A DNA stretch of 64,000 nucleotides, from the NCBI GenBank assembly GCA_024364735.1, contig JAGFNQ010000187.1, positions 50,285 to 114,284 on the forward strand. Direction: 5' to 3'. Positions 20,701-31,380 of the stretch are shown here, in pieces. The notes under the pieces were generated by a model, which did not search any database, was not told where the DNA came from, and was given only the letters and a program-made list of their open reading frames with translations. Numbering within the stretch: the first letter of the stretch is position 1; each line of letters starts with the position of its first letter. Position numbers and translations under genes: made by a program. Source of the stretch: Boesenbergia rotunda. Its lineage: Eukaryota; Streptophyta; Magnoliopsida; Zingiberales; Zingiberaceae.

Positions 20701-23149
20701 ATGGAGAGCTATCGCGCGGAGTGGTATGAGTCCGCCTCCTCGATAGTGAGGCCGGAGGCCTTGTAGGTGGCCACTGAGGCCTATGGCATCCCTGTCGAGA
20801 TGACAATGGTCATCCCCAAAGTGGGTCAGACGCCCGTGGAGCCCCCTGCAGGCATGTTGACCTTCTTCTTAGGGCAGATGGAGTTAGGGCTCCGTTTCCC
20901 TATCCCCCCTTTTTTCACGAACATAGCCTCCTATTTTGATATCCCCCTTCACCATATGACTCCTAATGCCTTCACCCAGATGGGAGGGGCGTATATCATC
21001 TTCAAGCTTTCTGACCTTCCTCTGACCCCTCATCTATTTCATTCTTTGTTCGTCCCGATAGGGTCTAGAGGGGTCTTTAGTTTCACAGCCCACCCAAGCC
21101 ATAGGTTTTTAGGAGGGTTTCCTTCCTCGCATAAACGGTGGAAGGAGAAATTCTTCTTCATTAGACTGTCGTCATTTCCCTTCAGTCCTCTGTGCTGGAT
21201 AGAGGATTTGCCGACTCCTCCTATTCTAGGGAACTTTCTCCACAGTCCGGTGTACCAGCGTGCCAGGGAGGTACTCTCTGGTATGGAATTCAACGGCCCG
21301 GGACTGGTGCAGAGTGAAGAGCTTATGTACCGGACGGGCCTCAACCCTAAAGTGATACGAATCATCCCCTCCCTGGGTGTGTTCATCTTTTTTCTTCAAT
21401 GCTTGATGGTTCTGACTGATATCCTCTCTGTCTGGCTATTGCAGAGGAAGTCATGTTCGCCAAGGTGATGGGCAGGCTCATCAGATGGGAGGAGGCAAAT
21501 AAGGAGGCATTGAATCCTCTTCCTGTCGCTCCTGATGCTCCACCTGCTCCCGCCGAGTCGCCTGAGGGGCCTACTGCCTCGTCCCGTGGGGTCGCTTCAC
21601 CCGAGAGGGTCGAGGCCACTGTTACATCCCCGCAGGTTGTGAGCCGAGGGCCTTCCGATCAACAATTTGACCATGCGGCGGATCTTTGCTCTGGGGGTGT
21701 CTCTTCGCCAAGGATTGTCCATCCAGAAGGGATTAGCGAGGGGACCTCCCCTCCTATTGTGTCTTCAGCAGTCCGATCTACTGGGCGGTAGAAGAGGCGG
21801 CTCCCCAAGGGCTTAGGCCCTACATGGAAAAAGCTGCATTCTGCACGTTCCTCTCCTCTACCCTCGGTGCCCGAGGAAACGACTCTACTTGCTCAGGTAG
21901 TAACCTCTATACCTGCTCCACTGGTCCCTGCTCCGAAGGTGGTCGTCCCAGTGCCTCCATCTTGCTCCATTGATCCGGCTACGTCTTCCAAGGGTAAGGT
22001 GGTGTTGCGTACCTAATACTGGATGAGACTGGACTGACTAAGGAAGAAGATGGATGTAGCGTTGGAGGCCTCCAGGCAATCCTTCCCCCCGGTGCGATTC
22101 AAGGAGGTTCCGGCCAAGGAGGTCGTGTCCGAGGAGACTTCTAGCTCCGACGAAGACGATTCTGACCTCTCCAGTCTGCCACCTGAAGCCCCCACCTCGA
22201 GCGACTTCCTCCCCGTCCTGGTTCGCAGGGCGAGGGAGTACCTCTGGAGGGGCGGCTGTACGAGTTTCGGCGGGATCACTAACCACTCTTCGGGAGACCC
22301 TCTTGAAGGTACAAATTACTGTTGCATTGGATATCCTCCTACCCATTACCTAACCTCTTGGCGCAATGGCAGGCCGTTGAGGATTGCGTGACAGTTGGTC
22401 GAGGTCTGTATTCCTGCCCCCGGGTTGAAGCCTTGCTCCGCCGGGCATTGAGGGCGGAGGCTGCAGCTGACCACGAGCGTCGGGCAGGATTGATGCAGGC
22501 GGGGGTCAGCAGGGCTCTCCGGGCGAAGGTCGAGCACCTGATGAACCTCTTGCAAGACAAGGAGCAGACTCTTCAAAATTCCTGGTACAGAGAACGTCTG
22601 GCGTCCGAGAAAGCTGTGACTGTCACCAAGGACCTGCTCCAGGTGACGCAGGAGAGGGACCAGCTCCAGGTGAGAGAGAAGGAGTTGTTAGGTAACATCC
22701 GACTCACGATAGCCTCGGCTGAAGGACTAAACTTGCGTAGTCAAGATCAGGTGCAACAGCTCAGCCGAAGGGAGTCTGATCTCCTGATGGCCATCGACCG
22801 TGCATCCGTCCTGGAGGATGACCTGGCTTAGGCTCGGGCGGATGAGCGGGCCATGTCATTGAGGCTCAAGGAGGCCTTAGCTGAGCAAGGCGAGATGTAT
22901 GCTGAGCTAGGGTGGTTGAGGCGTTCCTTTGAGGCTGCTGAGGCCGAACTCCTTGCTCTTCGGGCTACTAAAGTTTTTAGCTCCGAGGAGACTGAGTCAG
23001 GCTTAAAGGCGAAGTTTCTGGGGCCGGTTGAATTTCGTACCATCATAGCCGACCAGGTAATGCAGCGCCTACAGCAGGGCTTCCATGGGGCTATCGATAA
23101 GTTGAAGGAGGATCAACTCTTACCTCCTGATGCTGACCCACGATTGTAA
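20701..23149 (+). pseudogene. Antisense additional ORF of Tat element (putative gypsy-type transposon protein)
   Basis: The ATG at 20701 opens a frame interrupted by TAG at 20764-20766 and continuing to 21376. The first part resembles the plant 'putative gypsy type transposon' domain (Pfam Transposase_28 family as I recognise it), with segments such as LGLRFPIPPFF and MGGAYIIFKL. An intron is predicted at 21377-21444 (GTGTGT...TTGCAG, 68 bp), after which the frame continues exactly in phase. A TAG (21789) follows, then a Pro/Ser/Ala-rich linker, and a coiled-coil C-terminal half (about 22322-23149) rich in Leu, Glu, Arg and Gln, broken by TAG at 22829-22831. Such extra ORFs accompany Tat-lineage elements, often antisense, and their function is not established. 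Several stops and likely frameshifts make this copy dead. Confidence 0.7.
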
Positions 23150-24718
23150 GCGTCCCCCGAGTTAGAGAGAGGTCTTTTCCCGAGGGCCCGAGCTGGCGGA
23201 GCCTCACATTCATCGGGGGCTCAGGCCTTATTGTAGCAATTTTGAGTTAATGCGATCACTTTTACTATTCTTGGTGTATGTGCTTTTGCCCAATGTGTCT
23301 CACGTCTACACTTTACGAGTTTAATGAATGGAAAGGTACTTGTTTGCTTCGAGGTTGATTCGGGGTGTGGAACCCTTGATAACTCTATAGGTCGAAGCTC
23401 CATGCCTGCATTCATGTCCATTGGGGGGGATCCCCATCGACATTTCCTTCTGGAGTGTGCGGGCGACTCCCGAACCATCATCTCCATAATATTCGCACTC
23501 TTATTGAATGGACTCATAAAGAGTCGTGGGGTCCTAGGTGTGGCAGGGGGTGCGTTAGTTGAAATGGCGCTTCGGCACCTGTTGCTATTTTTGCCTTCTC
23601 CCTGCATTAACTGCACGGAGAGACAACCATCACTATAAATAGGGGGAGAGGGGTGCACTGACTCCTTCATCCCTTTTGTCTACTTGCTTCTTTGTGGCAT
23701 GATGCCACCTCTCTTCCCTTCATCTTTGTCGGTGTCCCAGCGGCCTAATACCGGAGAGGCAGTAGTGTTCCTGGCTGAGGGACCCCTCAGAGGTAGAGTA
23801 TTTTGTATTGTTACCCTCACTGGAGAGCATGGTGGAGATGAGGTCCAGGGTCTTGCTGAAGATCCTGGAGGATGTGGGACTCCCGAGCTATCTGAGGAGT
23901 TCAGAAAAGACCTTATGTGGCCTGCCAGGGGGCATGGAGGAGATGACTCATCCTGTTGATCACCAAACCCTGGTTGGCCCGTGGCGGTGTACCCACGCGC
24001 CATCTTCTTCCGAATCCTCGTTTTCCTCGAGTTTCGTGTAGAGGAAGGTGTTTGTGGGATGCATCGTCACCAAGAGGGGAGGGGCTACAACCGTTGACTT
24101 TTCTCTTTCTCTTTCTTCTTTTCGTTGAGACTTGCGATTGTTGTTCCCCCTCCTCTGTTAAGGTAATTCTTCTCTGGGTCTTTACATACTCCGGAGAGAA
24201 ATTGAAGTTGCTATTTCCCCTCCTCTTTTTTTTTTGCCTTTTGAATGTTGTACTCGGTCGCATCCTTGCGAAGAGGGGGTCTTCGGATGGGGTCGAGCTA
24301 CCCATGTGTTATCTCAGGCGTCTTCACCCGTTGCTGACTACTCGGATGGAGTACCCGAAAGGTGGAAAAGATTCAAGGACCCTGTTGACGGGCTTCCGCG
24401 CCTGGTGTACTCAGAAGGTATTTCTGAGCCTAGTGACTCTATAGGAATGGAGCTGTAGATGAGAAAGGCCCAAGTAGAAGAGTGCTTTCTCTCATCCAAT
24501 TGTATTTTGATAATTCTTTGAGATGGTGTGCTCCCTGTACTTTTCGTATAAATAAAACAATGTTTTTGTTATCCTGTGTATGTGTATGCTCAGATTATTC
24601 TTTGAAGCATTTTTGCTTATGTTCCCCTGGTCGGGCATGCTACTTTACCATTGCTTCCGTAGAGTCCACCTGTCCCGGGCGCTCGGGATATTATGGGGGC
24701 ACCGTGGTTTGCATCCTC
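23150..24718. other. Tat internal sequence without recognised gene
   Basis: GC-balanced sequence between the additional ORF and the tandem array. A TATA-like ACTATAAATAGG (plus strand) lies near 23633-23644. Several short open frames on both strands show no family signature. It is probably untranslated sequence of the Tat-like element. Confidence 0.4.
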
Positions 24719-25246
24719 TGTGGGGAGTCTGGAACAACCCGGACCAAGCCTAAGTACCCCGAGTATCGGCTGCACCGCGGGGTATGAGGGTTGTTGTTAC
24801 TTGGTCGGGCGCGTTGTCCCGGACCAAGCCTAAGTACCCCGGGCATCGGCTACACCGCGGGGTATTAGAGTTTTGGTTACTTGGTCGAGCGCGCATGTCC
24901 CAGGCCAAGCCTAAGTACCCCGGGCATAGGCTACATCGCAAGGTATTAGGATTTTGGATACTTGGTCGGGCGTGTATGTCTCAGACCAAGCCTAAGTACC
25001 CCGGGCATCGGCTGCACCGCGAGGTATCAGGGTTTTGGATACTTGGTCGGGCGCGTATGTCCCAGACCAAGCCTAAGTACCCCGGGCATCGGCTGCACCG
25101 CGAGGTATTAGGGTTTTGGGTACTTGGTAGGGTGCGTATGTCCCAGACCAAGCCTAAGTACCCCGGGCATCGGCTGCACCGTGAGGTATCGGGGTTTTGG
25201 ATACTTGGTTGGGCGCGTATGCCACAGACCAAGCCTAAGTACCCCG

Positions 25247-26537
25247 TGTTGGTGCAGGAAGCACCATATCGAACCTTGTTTTGATATTGGCAAAGGATTC
25301 AAAGTTATGTTTATTTGGTGATCTAACAATGTTACTCAAGTGTGCAGGAAAAGTCCTAGCGAAGGGCTGCTAGGCACCTGGCGAAGGGCTGCCAGGAAAC
25401 AAAGTCCTAGCGAAGGGATGCTAGGCACCTGGCGAAGGGCTGCTAGGAAACAAAGTCCTAGCGAAGGGCTGCCAGGATACAAAGCCCTAGCGAAGGACTG
25501 CTAGGCACCGGGCGAAGGACAGCTTGGTATCCAAGACCTGGCGAAGGACCGCTAGGCAAAAGTCCAACCAAAGGAGCGGTTGGCATCAGGTAAACTCTCC
25601 CGAGAGGAGTAGGTGAGGACGCGTTCCCTGTCGAGGGAACAGTAGGCGTCGGTTCGACCTAGGGCTCCATTTTGGAGACCCAAAGTCAGAACCAAGACAG
25701 CTAAGGCTGTATAAACTAACCACTTAATGTTTTGTTGTGTTTTGGACTAACCCTGGATGCAGGACCGAAGGAACGAGTGTCTGCAGCTCAGAGAGCCTCA
25801 AAAGAGTGAGGCAACAGCTGACCAGGGCGCCCGGAGTGTCCCGGGCGCCCCCAAGGTGAACACAAAACACACAAATCAGAAGCAAGCTTCGACAGTGCAT
25901 CCTGCGGGCGCCCCCAGCGTCCCGGGCGCCCCCAATAACAAAGCATCGAAGCAACCCCAGCGAAGCCTAAAGGATAAGTGTTTGACCTGGTCAACCCGGG
26001 CGCCCCGAGCGCTCCGGGCGCCCCGGTCAACATCTATCCCGAGAAGGAAGAGATCAGACGGTGACCGAGATCCAACCGGATCAAACGCCACGTGGGGGGC
26101 GCCCCCGACGTCTCGGGCGCCCCCAGGCCCTATATAAAGGACCCTCGACCAAGGTTTCGGGACACAACTCCCGATCAACTCTTCTACGCTCTTCTGCACT
26201 CGCGCTTCGCCTCGGAATCCTTCCAACTCGAGCCGACGACGTCCCGCTGCTCCGAAAAAGTCGATCTACCCCGGACGTCGGTAAAAGAGCTATTTAAAGT
26301 TTATTGTACTTAATTCTGTAATAATTATTTGTAAACTATTTTGCGCACTATATAGAATTGTCCAAAGTAAACGGTCAACGACCGTGGGCCTTGGAGTAGG
26401 AGTCGACACAGGCTCCGAACCAAGTAAAATCGACTGTGTCTCTGTGTTGTGATTTTAATTTCCGTTGCGTACTTGCTCTAAGTTTTCCGAAAAACGATTT
26501 CCGATATTCACCCCCTATCGGTTTTCTCGATCCAACA
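25247..26537 (+). mobile_element. Family B solo LTR, reverse orientation to the 3495 copy
   Basis: 1291 bp from TGTTGGTGCAGG to CGATCCAACA. It is the reverse complement of family B LTR ends, so the sense strand here is plus. Flanks are CCCCG (25242-25246) and CCTCG (26538-26542), a TSD with one mismatch. It interrupts the 81-bp array. It carries the reverse-complement version of the 51-bp repeat region near 25345-25560 and a clear promoter block at 25826-26138. Confidence 0.88.
25826..26138 (+). promoter_or_regulatory. Best-preserved GGGCGCCC pair block with TATA box
   Basis: Eight perfect GGGCGCCC palindromes start at 25826, 25844, 25906, 25924, 25998, 26016, 26097 and 26115, forming four pairs each 18 bp apart. 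All four spacers are 10 bp and all differ in sequence. TATATAAA at 26131-26138 follows 8 bp after the last palindrome. Pairs lie 80-99 bp from each other. Promoter role is inferred from the LTR position and the TATA box. Confidence 0.65.
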
Positions 26538-27164
26538 CCTCGGGCATCGGTTGCACAGTGAGGTATTAGGGTTTTGGGAACTTGGTCGGGCGCGTATGCC
26601 CCAGACCAAGCCTAAGTACCTCGGGCATCGGCTGCACCGCGAGGTATCAGAGTTTTGGATACTTGGTCGGGCGCGTATGTCCCAGACCAAGCCTAAGTAC
26701 CCTGGGCATCCGCTGCACCGCGAGGTATCAGAGTTTTGGATACTTGGTCGGGCGCGTATGTCCCAGACCAAGCCTATGTACCCCGAGCATCGGCTGCACC
26801 GCACGGTATTAGGGTTTTGGGTACTTGGTCGGGCGCGTACGTCCCACACCAAGCCTAAGTACCTCGGGCATCGGCTGCATCGCGAGGTATTAGGGGTTTG
26901 AATACTTGGTCGGGCGCGTATGTCTCAGACCAAGCCTAAGTACCCCGGGTATTGGCTGCACCGCGAGGTATTAGGGGTTTCAACCCCTCGGCAGTGCGTT
27001 GTTATTTTGGGGGAAAGAATCTCTCTTTATTGCTTGATTTTTCTGCGAGGGCACAGAGATACACAGACAGACACTCTAAATAAAACGCAAATCTTACCGA
27101 GACCAGAAGGGTCCGAGACTGCTGCCGGGCCCGGACCTCCCGAGTTTTTACCTTTCTCCTACAG

Positions 27165-28142
27165 CTAGTCGTTCAGGCTTCTCGGGTTCTTCCGAGACTC
27201 TGTTCTGACCTCTCCGCTGTAGCACCGCCGAGACACTAGCTGGTCTCCTCGGACTTCCACTACCCGGCCGCCTACCGGGAACTTTATCTTCTGGTGGTAA
27301 ATAGAGACCACCGCCTGAAAAGTGTTGAGTGCTGAGCGGCCCAGGATGACATTGTAGGAGGAGGGTGCGTCCATGATCAAGAAAGGAGTCCTTCGGGTTC
27401 TTTCGAGCCTATCGCTGCCCAACGAGAGTGACAAGGTGATTTTCTCTACCGACTGCACTCGATACCCCATGAAACCAAATAGTGGGGTCGAAACCGGGAG
27501 CAGTTCATCCTCGTCTATCTGCATCTGTTCCCATGCCGCCTTGTATAGGATGTTCATGGAACTCCCCGTATCTACGAAGATGCGCTTCACCTCATAGTTG
27601 ACAATACGAGCTATGATCACTAAGGCGTCCTCATGGGGAGCTTCCACTTCTTCAAGGTCGGATGACCCAAAAGAGATTATAGGGCCTGACTCTCGGCTTC
27701 GGCTTGTCTCGATGGAGTAGTTCTCCAATCGCTGTGTGTAAAACTTCCTTGCCCGATTGGAGTCCCCTCCAGTAGGTCCTCCGGAGATGACTCCCACATG
27801 GCCCGAGAGTGGACCACGCATGGGAGCTTTGCCTTTTTGGGGATCTCTCTCTAAGGAGAGGGATCTTCGGGGTGCGGGCCCCTGACTTCTACCTCTCGAT
27901 CGTGATCGAGATCGATGCCGGGCCTCGTTTTCCCCGGCATGCTGTCGCCGAGGGGAAAAGCTTCTCCTTGGCGACCTTCTGCGATACCCCGACTTATTCC
28001 ATTTTCTTCGAGGTTTGGTGTCTGCCTCCTCGCTGAACTTCTTCTTCAAGGCGTGACACTCCTCCGTGGAATGAGTTGAGCTGCCATGGTAACTGCAGTA
28101 CCTCGGCGATGGCTCCGGCTGCTCGGTGTCTACCGTCTCCAC
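27165..28142 (-). pseudogene. Tat-like gag C-terminus and aspartic protease
   Basis: A minus-strand frame of about 325 residues. Near its start (about residues 14-32) is a segment YCSYHGSSTHSTEEC, the zinc-binding-like tail of Tat-type Gag. Then comes an Arg/Ser-rich basic region (about 45-100). At about residues 205-215 the aspartic protease motif FVDTGSSMNILY follows a strand reading VKRIF, with a later ILGR-type segment (VILGRSALN) typical of the second half of retropepsins. The frame ends at 27165 shortly after the protease, and no reverse transcriptase follows, so pol is deleted or replaced by the 81-bp array. Confidence 0.82.
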
Positions 28143-28273
28143 CAGTCGGCGCCTACCAGTCCACTGGTCCCTCCCGGGATGAAGGTCCTTTCCTCGCGCC
28201 GGGGTCGGGGGCTCCCTTCTGTCTGATCGGGGAGTCGCCGGAGGGGGGCTCCAGCTGGATCTTTGCGACGGGC

Positions 28274-28785
28274 TTATGGTACTTTTTCCACATTAACATG
28301 CTTGACGGAGCGTCCCAGCAAATCATCGAAACTGGCGGAAGATTTCCTTACCGAGGATCGGAAGAAGTCCCCTTCAGCGATCCCTTGGGTGTAGGCACTG
28401 ACCAGTATCTCTGATGTTGCGCTGGACACATCTTGCGCCACCCGGTTGAACCTCTGGATGTACTCTTTGAGTGGTTCCTTAGGCTTCTGCTTGAGGGCGA
28501 ATAGATTAAGTGCCGTCTTCTGGTATTGACGGCTGCTCGCGAAATGGTGAAGGAAGGTTGTCCTGAACTTTAGGAAGGAGTTGATGGAGCCCTGTGGCAG
28601 CCTCTGGAACCATTGCTGAGCTGCTTCGGACAGGGTGTTTATAAACATCCGACACTTCACACTATCTGTATACTGGTGCAGGAGTGCAGCGTTCTCGAAT
28701 TTGCAGACGTGATCTTCTGGATCAATCTTCCCATCATAATCGGGGATCCTTGGCTTGCGGAACTATTTTAGCATGGGGTCCTTGA
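28274..28785 (-). pseudogene. Tat-like gag (Retrotrans_gag domain), truncated
   Basis: The minus-strand frame encodes the Retrotrans_gag core: the segment after FRKPRIPDYDGKIDP leads into AAQQWFQRLP, FLHHFASSRQ, LKEYIQRFN and related positions typical of Ty3/Gypsy capsid domains. An in-frame TAG lies at 28763-28765. The N-terminal part is missing because the element breaks off near 28795. About 130 bp with broken frames separate it from the protease frame at 28142. It would have formed the capsid. Confidence 0.82.
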
Positions 28786-28795
28786 TAATTTCGAA

Positions 28796-29467
28796 AGAGA
28801 AAGGTGTAGAGAGAACTTTATTTATAAATGTAGTGTATAAATTTTATTGGTAAATAATATTTACGAATAATTGATCGTCCTTGTTCGTTACATTTAATAA
28901 ATTAACCAAACTTATTTATTTAATTACTTTATACATATTAAATGAATATAAAATAAATTCTTATTAATCAAAAATAAAAAAATTACTCATGAACACTTAG
29001 TTTATTTACTTGCATGCTCTCAAGAACAATAAGTTGTTTCCTTGGTCCAAAAATTCATCGCTACCGACCCAAATAACACTCCTGCACTGCCAGAGCACTG
29101 TACTGTAAGCTAACCACTGTTGTTGTGGTCCTATCATCAACAAGTCAACTTTTTTACGGCATCAAAGAACAAGGAAAAAAAAAAAAAGAAGAGAGAATGC
29201 AGTCACAAAAATTGTACTATCTGGATGAGCACCGATGAAAATATACTCTCCCAATGATTTCTTCATTCAATCCGGTGAGCAAGCCAGATAAACAGCAAGG
29301 GATAAAAGAGGAGGAAGGAGAAGAGAATTCATGCTGCAATCATCTCCAACACAAGCTACGAGTTGGTCGAGCAGACAACAACAGATCGAAATAGGGGAGG
29401 TATGTATAAGACTCAACTTCTTCTCTACTCTGTTCGTAATCGTTTTCCTCGATCCCAGTTTAAGGCG
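28796..29467. other. Upstream region of the LOG gene
   Basis: AT-rich sequence (28800-29000), then more balanced sequence that probably holds promoter and 5' UTR. No convincing TATA box can be singled out. Two ATGs in frame with the gene occur at 29363 and 29402 with no stop before 29468; see the LOG entry. Confidence 0.4.
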
Positions 29468-30508
29468 ATGGAAGCGTGCCAAGAGAATGCACCGGTAACA
29501 GAGAGCGCAAGGAGGTTTCGGAGGATTTGTGTTTTCTGCGGGAGCAGGTCAGGAAACAGGACTTGTTTCAGCGAAGCAGCTCTCGATCTCGGCAAGAAAA
29601 TGGTGAGGAATTACCGCCTGGAATGTGATATTCTTCCTCCTCCAAGTTTGAATTAACTACTCGAACAACGCCTTGTCCTCTCAGGTAGAGAGGAAGATCG
29701 ACCTCGTGTATGGCGGTGGAAGCGTCGGCCTTATGGGTTTGATATCCAAAACTGTCTCTGATGGTGGCTGCAACGTTCTTGGGTACGCACGCAATCCTTT
29801 AATTCTTTTCTTGGTTCCACCCTACTGAAAGTTTGCCAATAATTCCCAGAGTCATTCCTCCAGCCATCTTCCCAAACGAGGTGCGAGCTCCGAATTAAAC
29901 CATCTAATTCCTTTCCTCTAGCTTTTGAGTTCTGAGCAAGCCAAAGTTATAAGTGGAAAAAATTTCTGTAGCTGTTGGGAGAAACCATCGGCGAGGTGAG
30001 AACCGTCGAGGACATGCACGAGAGGAAATCAGAAATGGCAAAAAATGCCGACGCATTCATTGCCCTTCCAGGTGAGTAATCCATTCCAGCGATTTCTTCA
30101 AATCTAGTTAAAACCAAAAAAGTTAACTTAATTTAAACATGGACAATATCTCTAGGAGGGTACGGAACCATGGAAGAACTCCTCGAGGTCATTGCTTGGT
30201 TTCAGCTCGGATTCCATGACAAGCCAGTGAGTCACTCGTCACACATTTTTCTTTACTCGTCCTTTGCATCACCATCATGAGATCGATATGATGCTCGTGA
30301 ACAGGTGGGGATCCTGAACGTGGACGGGTACTACGACAGCTTGCTCGCACTGTTCGAGAACGCAGTGGCGCATGGGTTCATAGAGGAGTCAGCCAGGCGC
30401 ATTGTGGTGTCAGCAGAGAGCGCAGAAGAGCTGATCAGGAAGATGGAAGCAGATATGGGTGAAAGAGTGAGGGAAACAGCAAGCAAGAAGAGGAAAAGGA
30501 ACAATTAA
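29468..30508 (+). CDS. LOG: Cytokinin riboside 5'-monophosphate phosphoribohydrolase (LOG family)
   Basis: Releases the active cytokinin base from its nucleoside 5'-monophosphate in one step, normally in cytosol and nucleus. Six exons are predicted: 29468-29602, 29685-29782, 29850-29880, 29972-30071, 30156-30226 and 30305-30508. All introns are GT-AG, all phases fit, and the total is 212 residues, the usual LOG length. The N-terminus shows RRICVFCGSRSG (about 18-29), then LVYGGGSVGLMG (52-63), MHERK (103-107, with the conserved Arg) and the LOG signature PGGYGTMEE (121-129) with its catalytic Glu. The C-terminus is a short Lys/Arg-rich tail (KKRKR). All key motifs are intact, so the gene looks functional. 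In-frame upstream ATGs at 29363 and 29402 would add 35 or 22 residues; I chose 29468 because family members start just before the conserved core. Which LOG paralogue this is cannot be told. Confidence 0.93.
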
Positions 30509-31380
30509 CTCAACTCAAATGCAATCCTTGGAAGTGCATGCCTTTTGCTTGCATTATTGAGTGGAGACAATGAGTAATTGTCAGAATGGAAGAAGAACAA
30601 GAATGGCATGTTGTTTCCACTTTGATGAGAGAGGGAGGATTGCAGTGCACAAACACAATGGCAATGCAAAGAGGTGGTGGACCAGTACAGTAGAGATAGA
30701 AGAGTGCTGCCGCAAGTGCCCATCTTAATTAATTAACACCTTTCTGTGTTTATATCATCATGTTGTTTGTTTATCTTGCCAGAATTAATAAGAAATTCGT
30801 ATGCGTTCTGTGATCCTTAAATGAGGCTACGGGCTCAAACGCTTCGTTAGCTGCTTATTATCTACCTGTCGCTGTCTCCATCAATGGTGGTTGTGAGCAA
30901 TTGGGTTGGGGAGGTCCAGCTGATCTAATCATGAAAATGAAGGCTAGCACTTTAGAGTACATTTATTCTCTGTTTTCTTTTTCTTTTTACATTTCCTTTT
31001 GTGCAAAATTTTTAAAAATATTTATGTTCATGACCAAATTTTGTATTTGAATTTATTTAAGTTTGTTCAATAATAATAGAATATATAAAATAAATCAACT
31101 TGAATGTTAGTAAGTTTGATTGTTAACGTTTATGAATAATATTTATAAATAAATTTATTTTAACTTGTATAAAATTTAATTATAAATTTATTTTTATATG
31201 TTTTTATTCAACATTTATAAATAATATTTATAAATAATTTATTTTTATTAAATCTATAAAAAATAGAGTGACGTAAGTTGAAAATTGATATTACGTAGGA
31301 TGCCCTCTATTATAAGAGGTGTGCGGTATAGGAATAAGAGGCGAAAGAGGGACAAATAGGGCTCACCCCTTAAAAGTGAA
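30509..31380. other. 3' flank of LOG gene
   Basis: Probably 3' UTR followed by AT-rich intergenic sequence. An AATTAATAAGAAA stretch near 30783-30795 could serve as a poly(A) signal region. Between 31000 and 31270 AT-rich phrases built on ATAATATTTATAAATAA recur. No coding or TE terminus was recognised. Confidence 0.4.

Larger units (their letters stand above)
24719..27000. repeat. 81-bp tandem array (about 12-13 units), split by a solo LTR
   Basis: The marker CTTGGTCGGG and its variants occur at 24800, 24880, 24961, 25042, 25123 and 25204, then after the insertion at 26581, 26662, 26743, 26824 and 26905. Spacing is 81 bp throughout except one 80-bp unit. Because 81 is 27 codons, the array reads open in several frames on both strands as 27-residue repeats. 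The array stands between protease and additional ORF, where pol is expected. Confidence 0.9.
1071..28795 (-). mobile_element. Tat-like Ty3/Gypsy relic, minus strand, pol missing
   Basis: Outermost element of the left nest, read right to left: gag (28785-28274), aspartic protease (28142-27165), an 81-bp tandem array (27000-24719), an antisense additional ORF (20701-23149 on +), a polypurine-like tract and a 3' LTR (2183-1071). No reverse transcriptase, RNase H or integrase sequence was found between protease and array. The gag/protease type, the antisense gypsy-type ORF and the LTR signature all fit the Tat lineage of plant Gypsy elements. The right side stops abruptly inside gag near 28795 with no 5' LTR, so the copy is truncated. 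A solo LTR (2193-20531) and everything nested in it interrupts the border of LTR and internal region; a second solo LTR interrupts the array. Lineage assignment is by recognition and not by phylogeny. Confidence 0.7.

Noticed and set aside
20701..23149. A host gene with intron and coiled coil
   Set aside because: Multiple in-frame stops and its place inside a Tat-like element identify it as the element's additional ORF.
23633..24003. TATA box and downstream frame as an independent gene
   Set aside because: No domain, no splice support, overlapping frames on the other strand; probably Tat untranslated sequence.
24719..25250. Regular repeats resembling a CRISPR array or a repeat protein gene
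   Set aside because: Units are contiguous 81-bp tandem copies without unique spacers, in a plant TE. Open frames on both strands come from the unit length being a multiple of three.
25826..26123. Palindromic repeats with variable spacers read as CRISPR-like
   Set aside because: Only pairs of 8-mers with 10-bp spacers, in a plant LTR next to a TATA box; no array and no cas genes.
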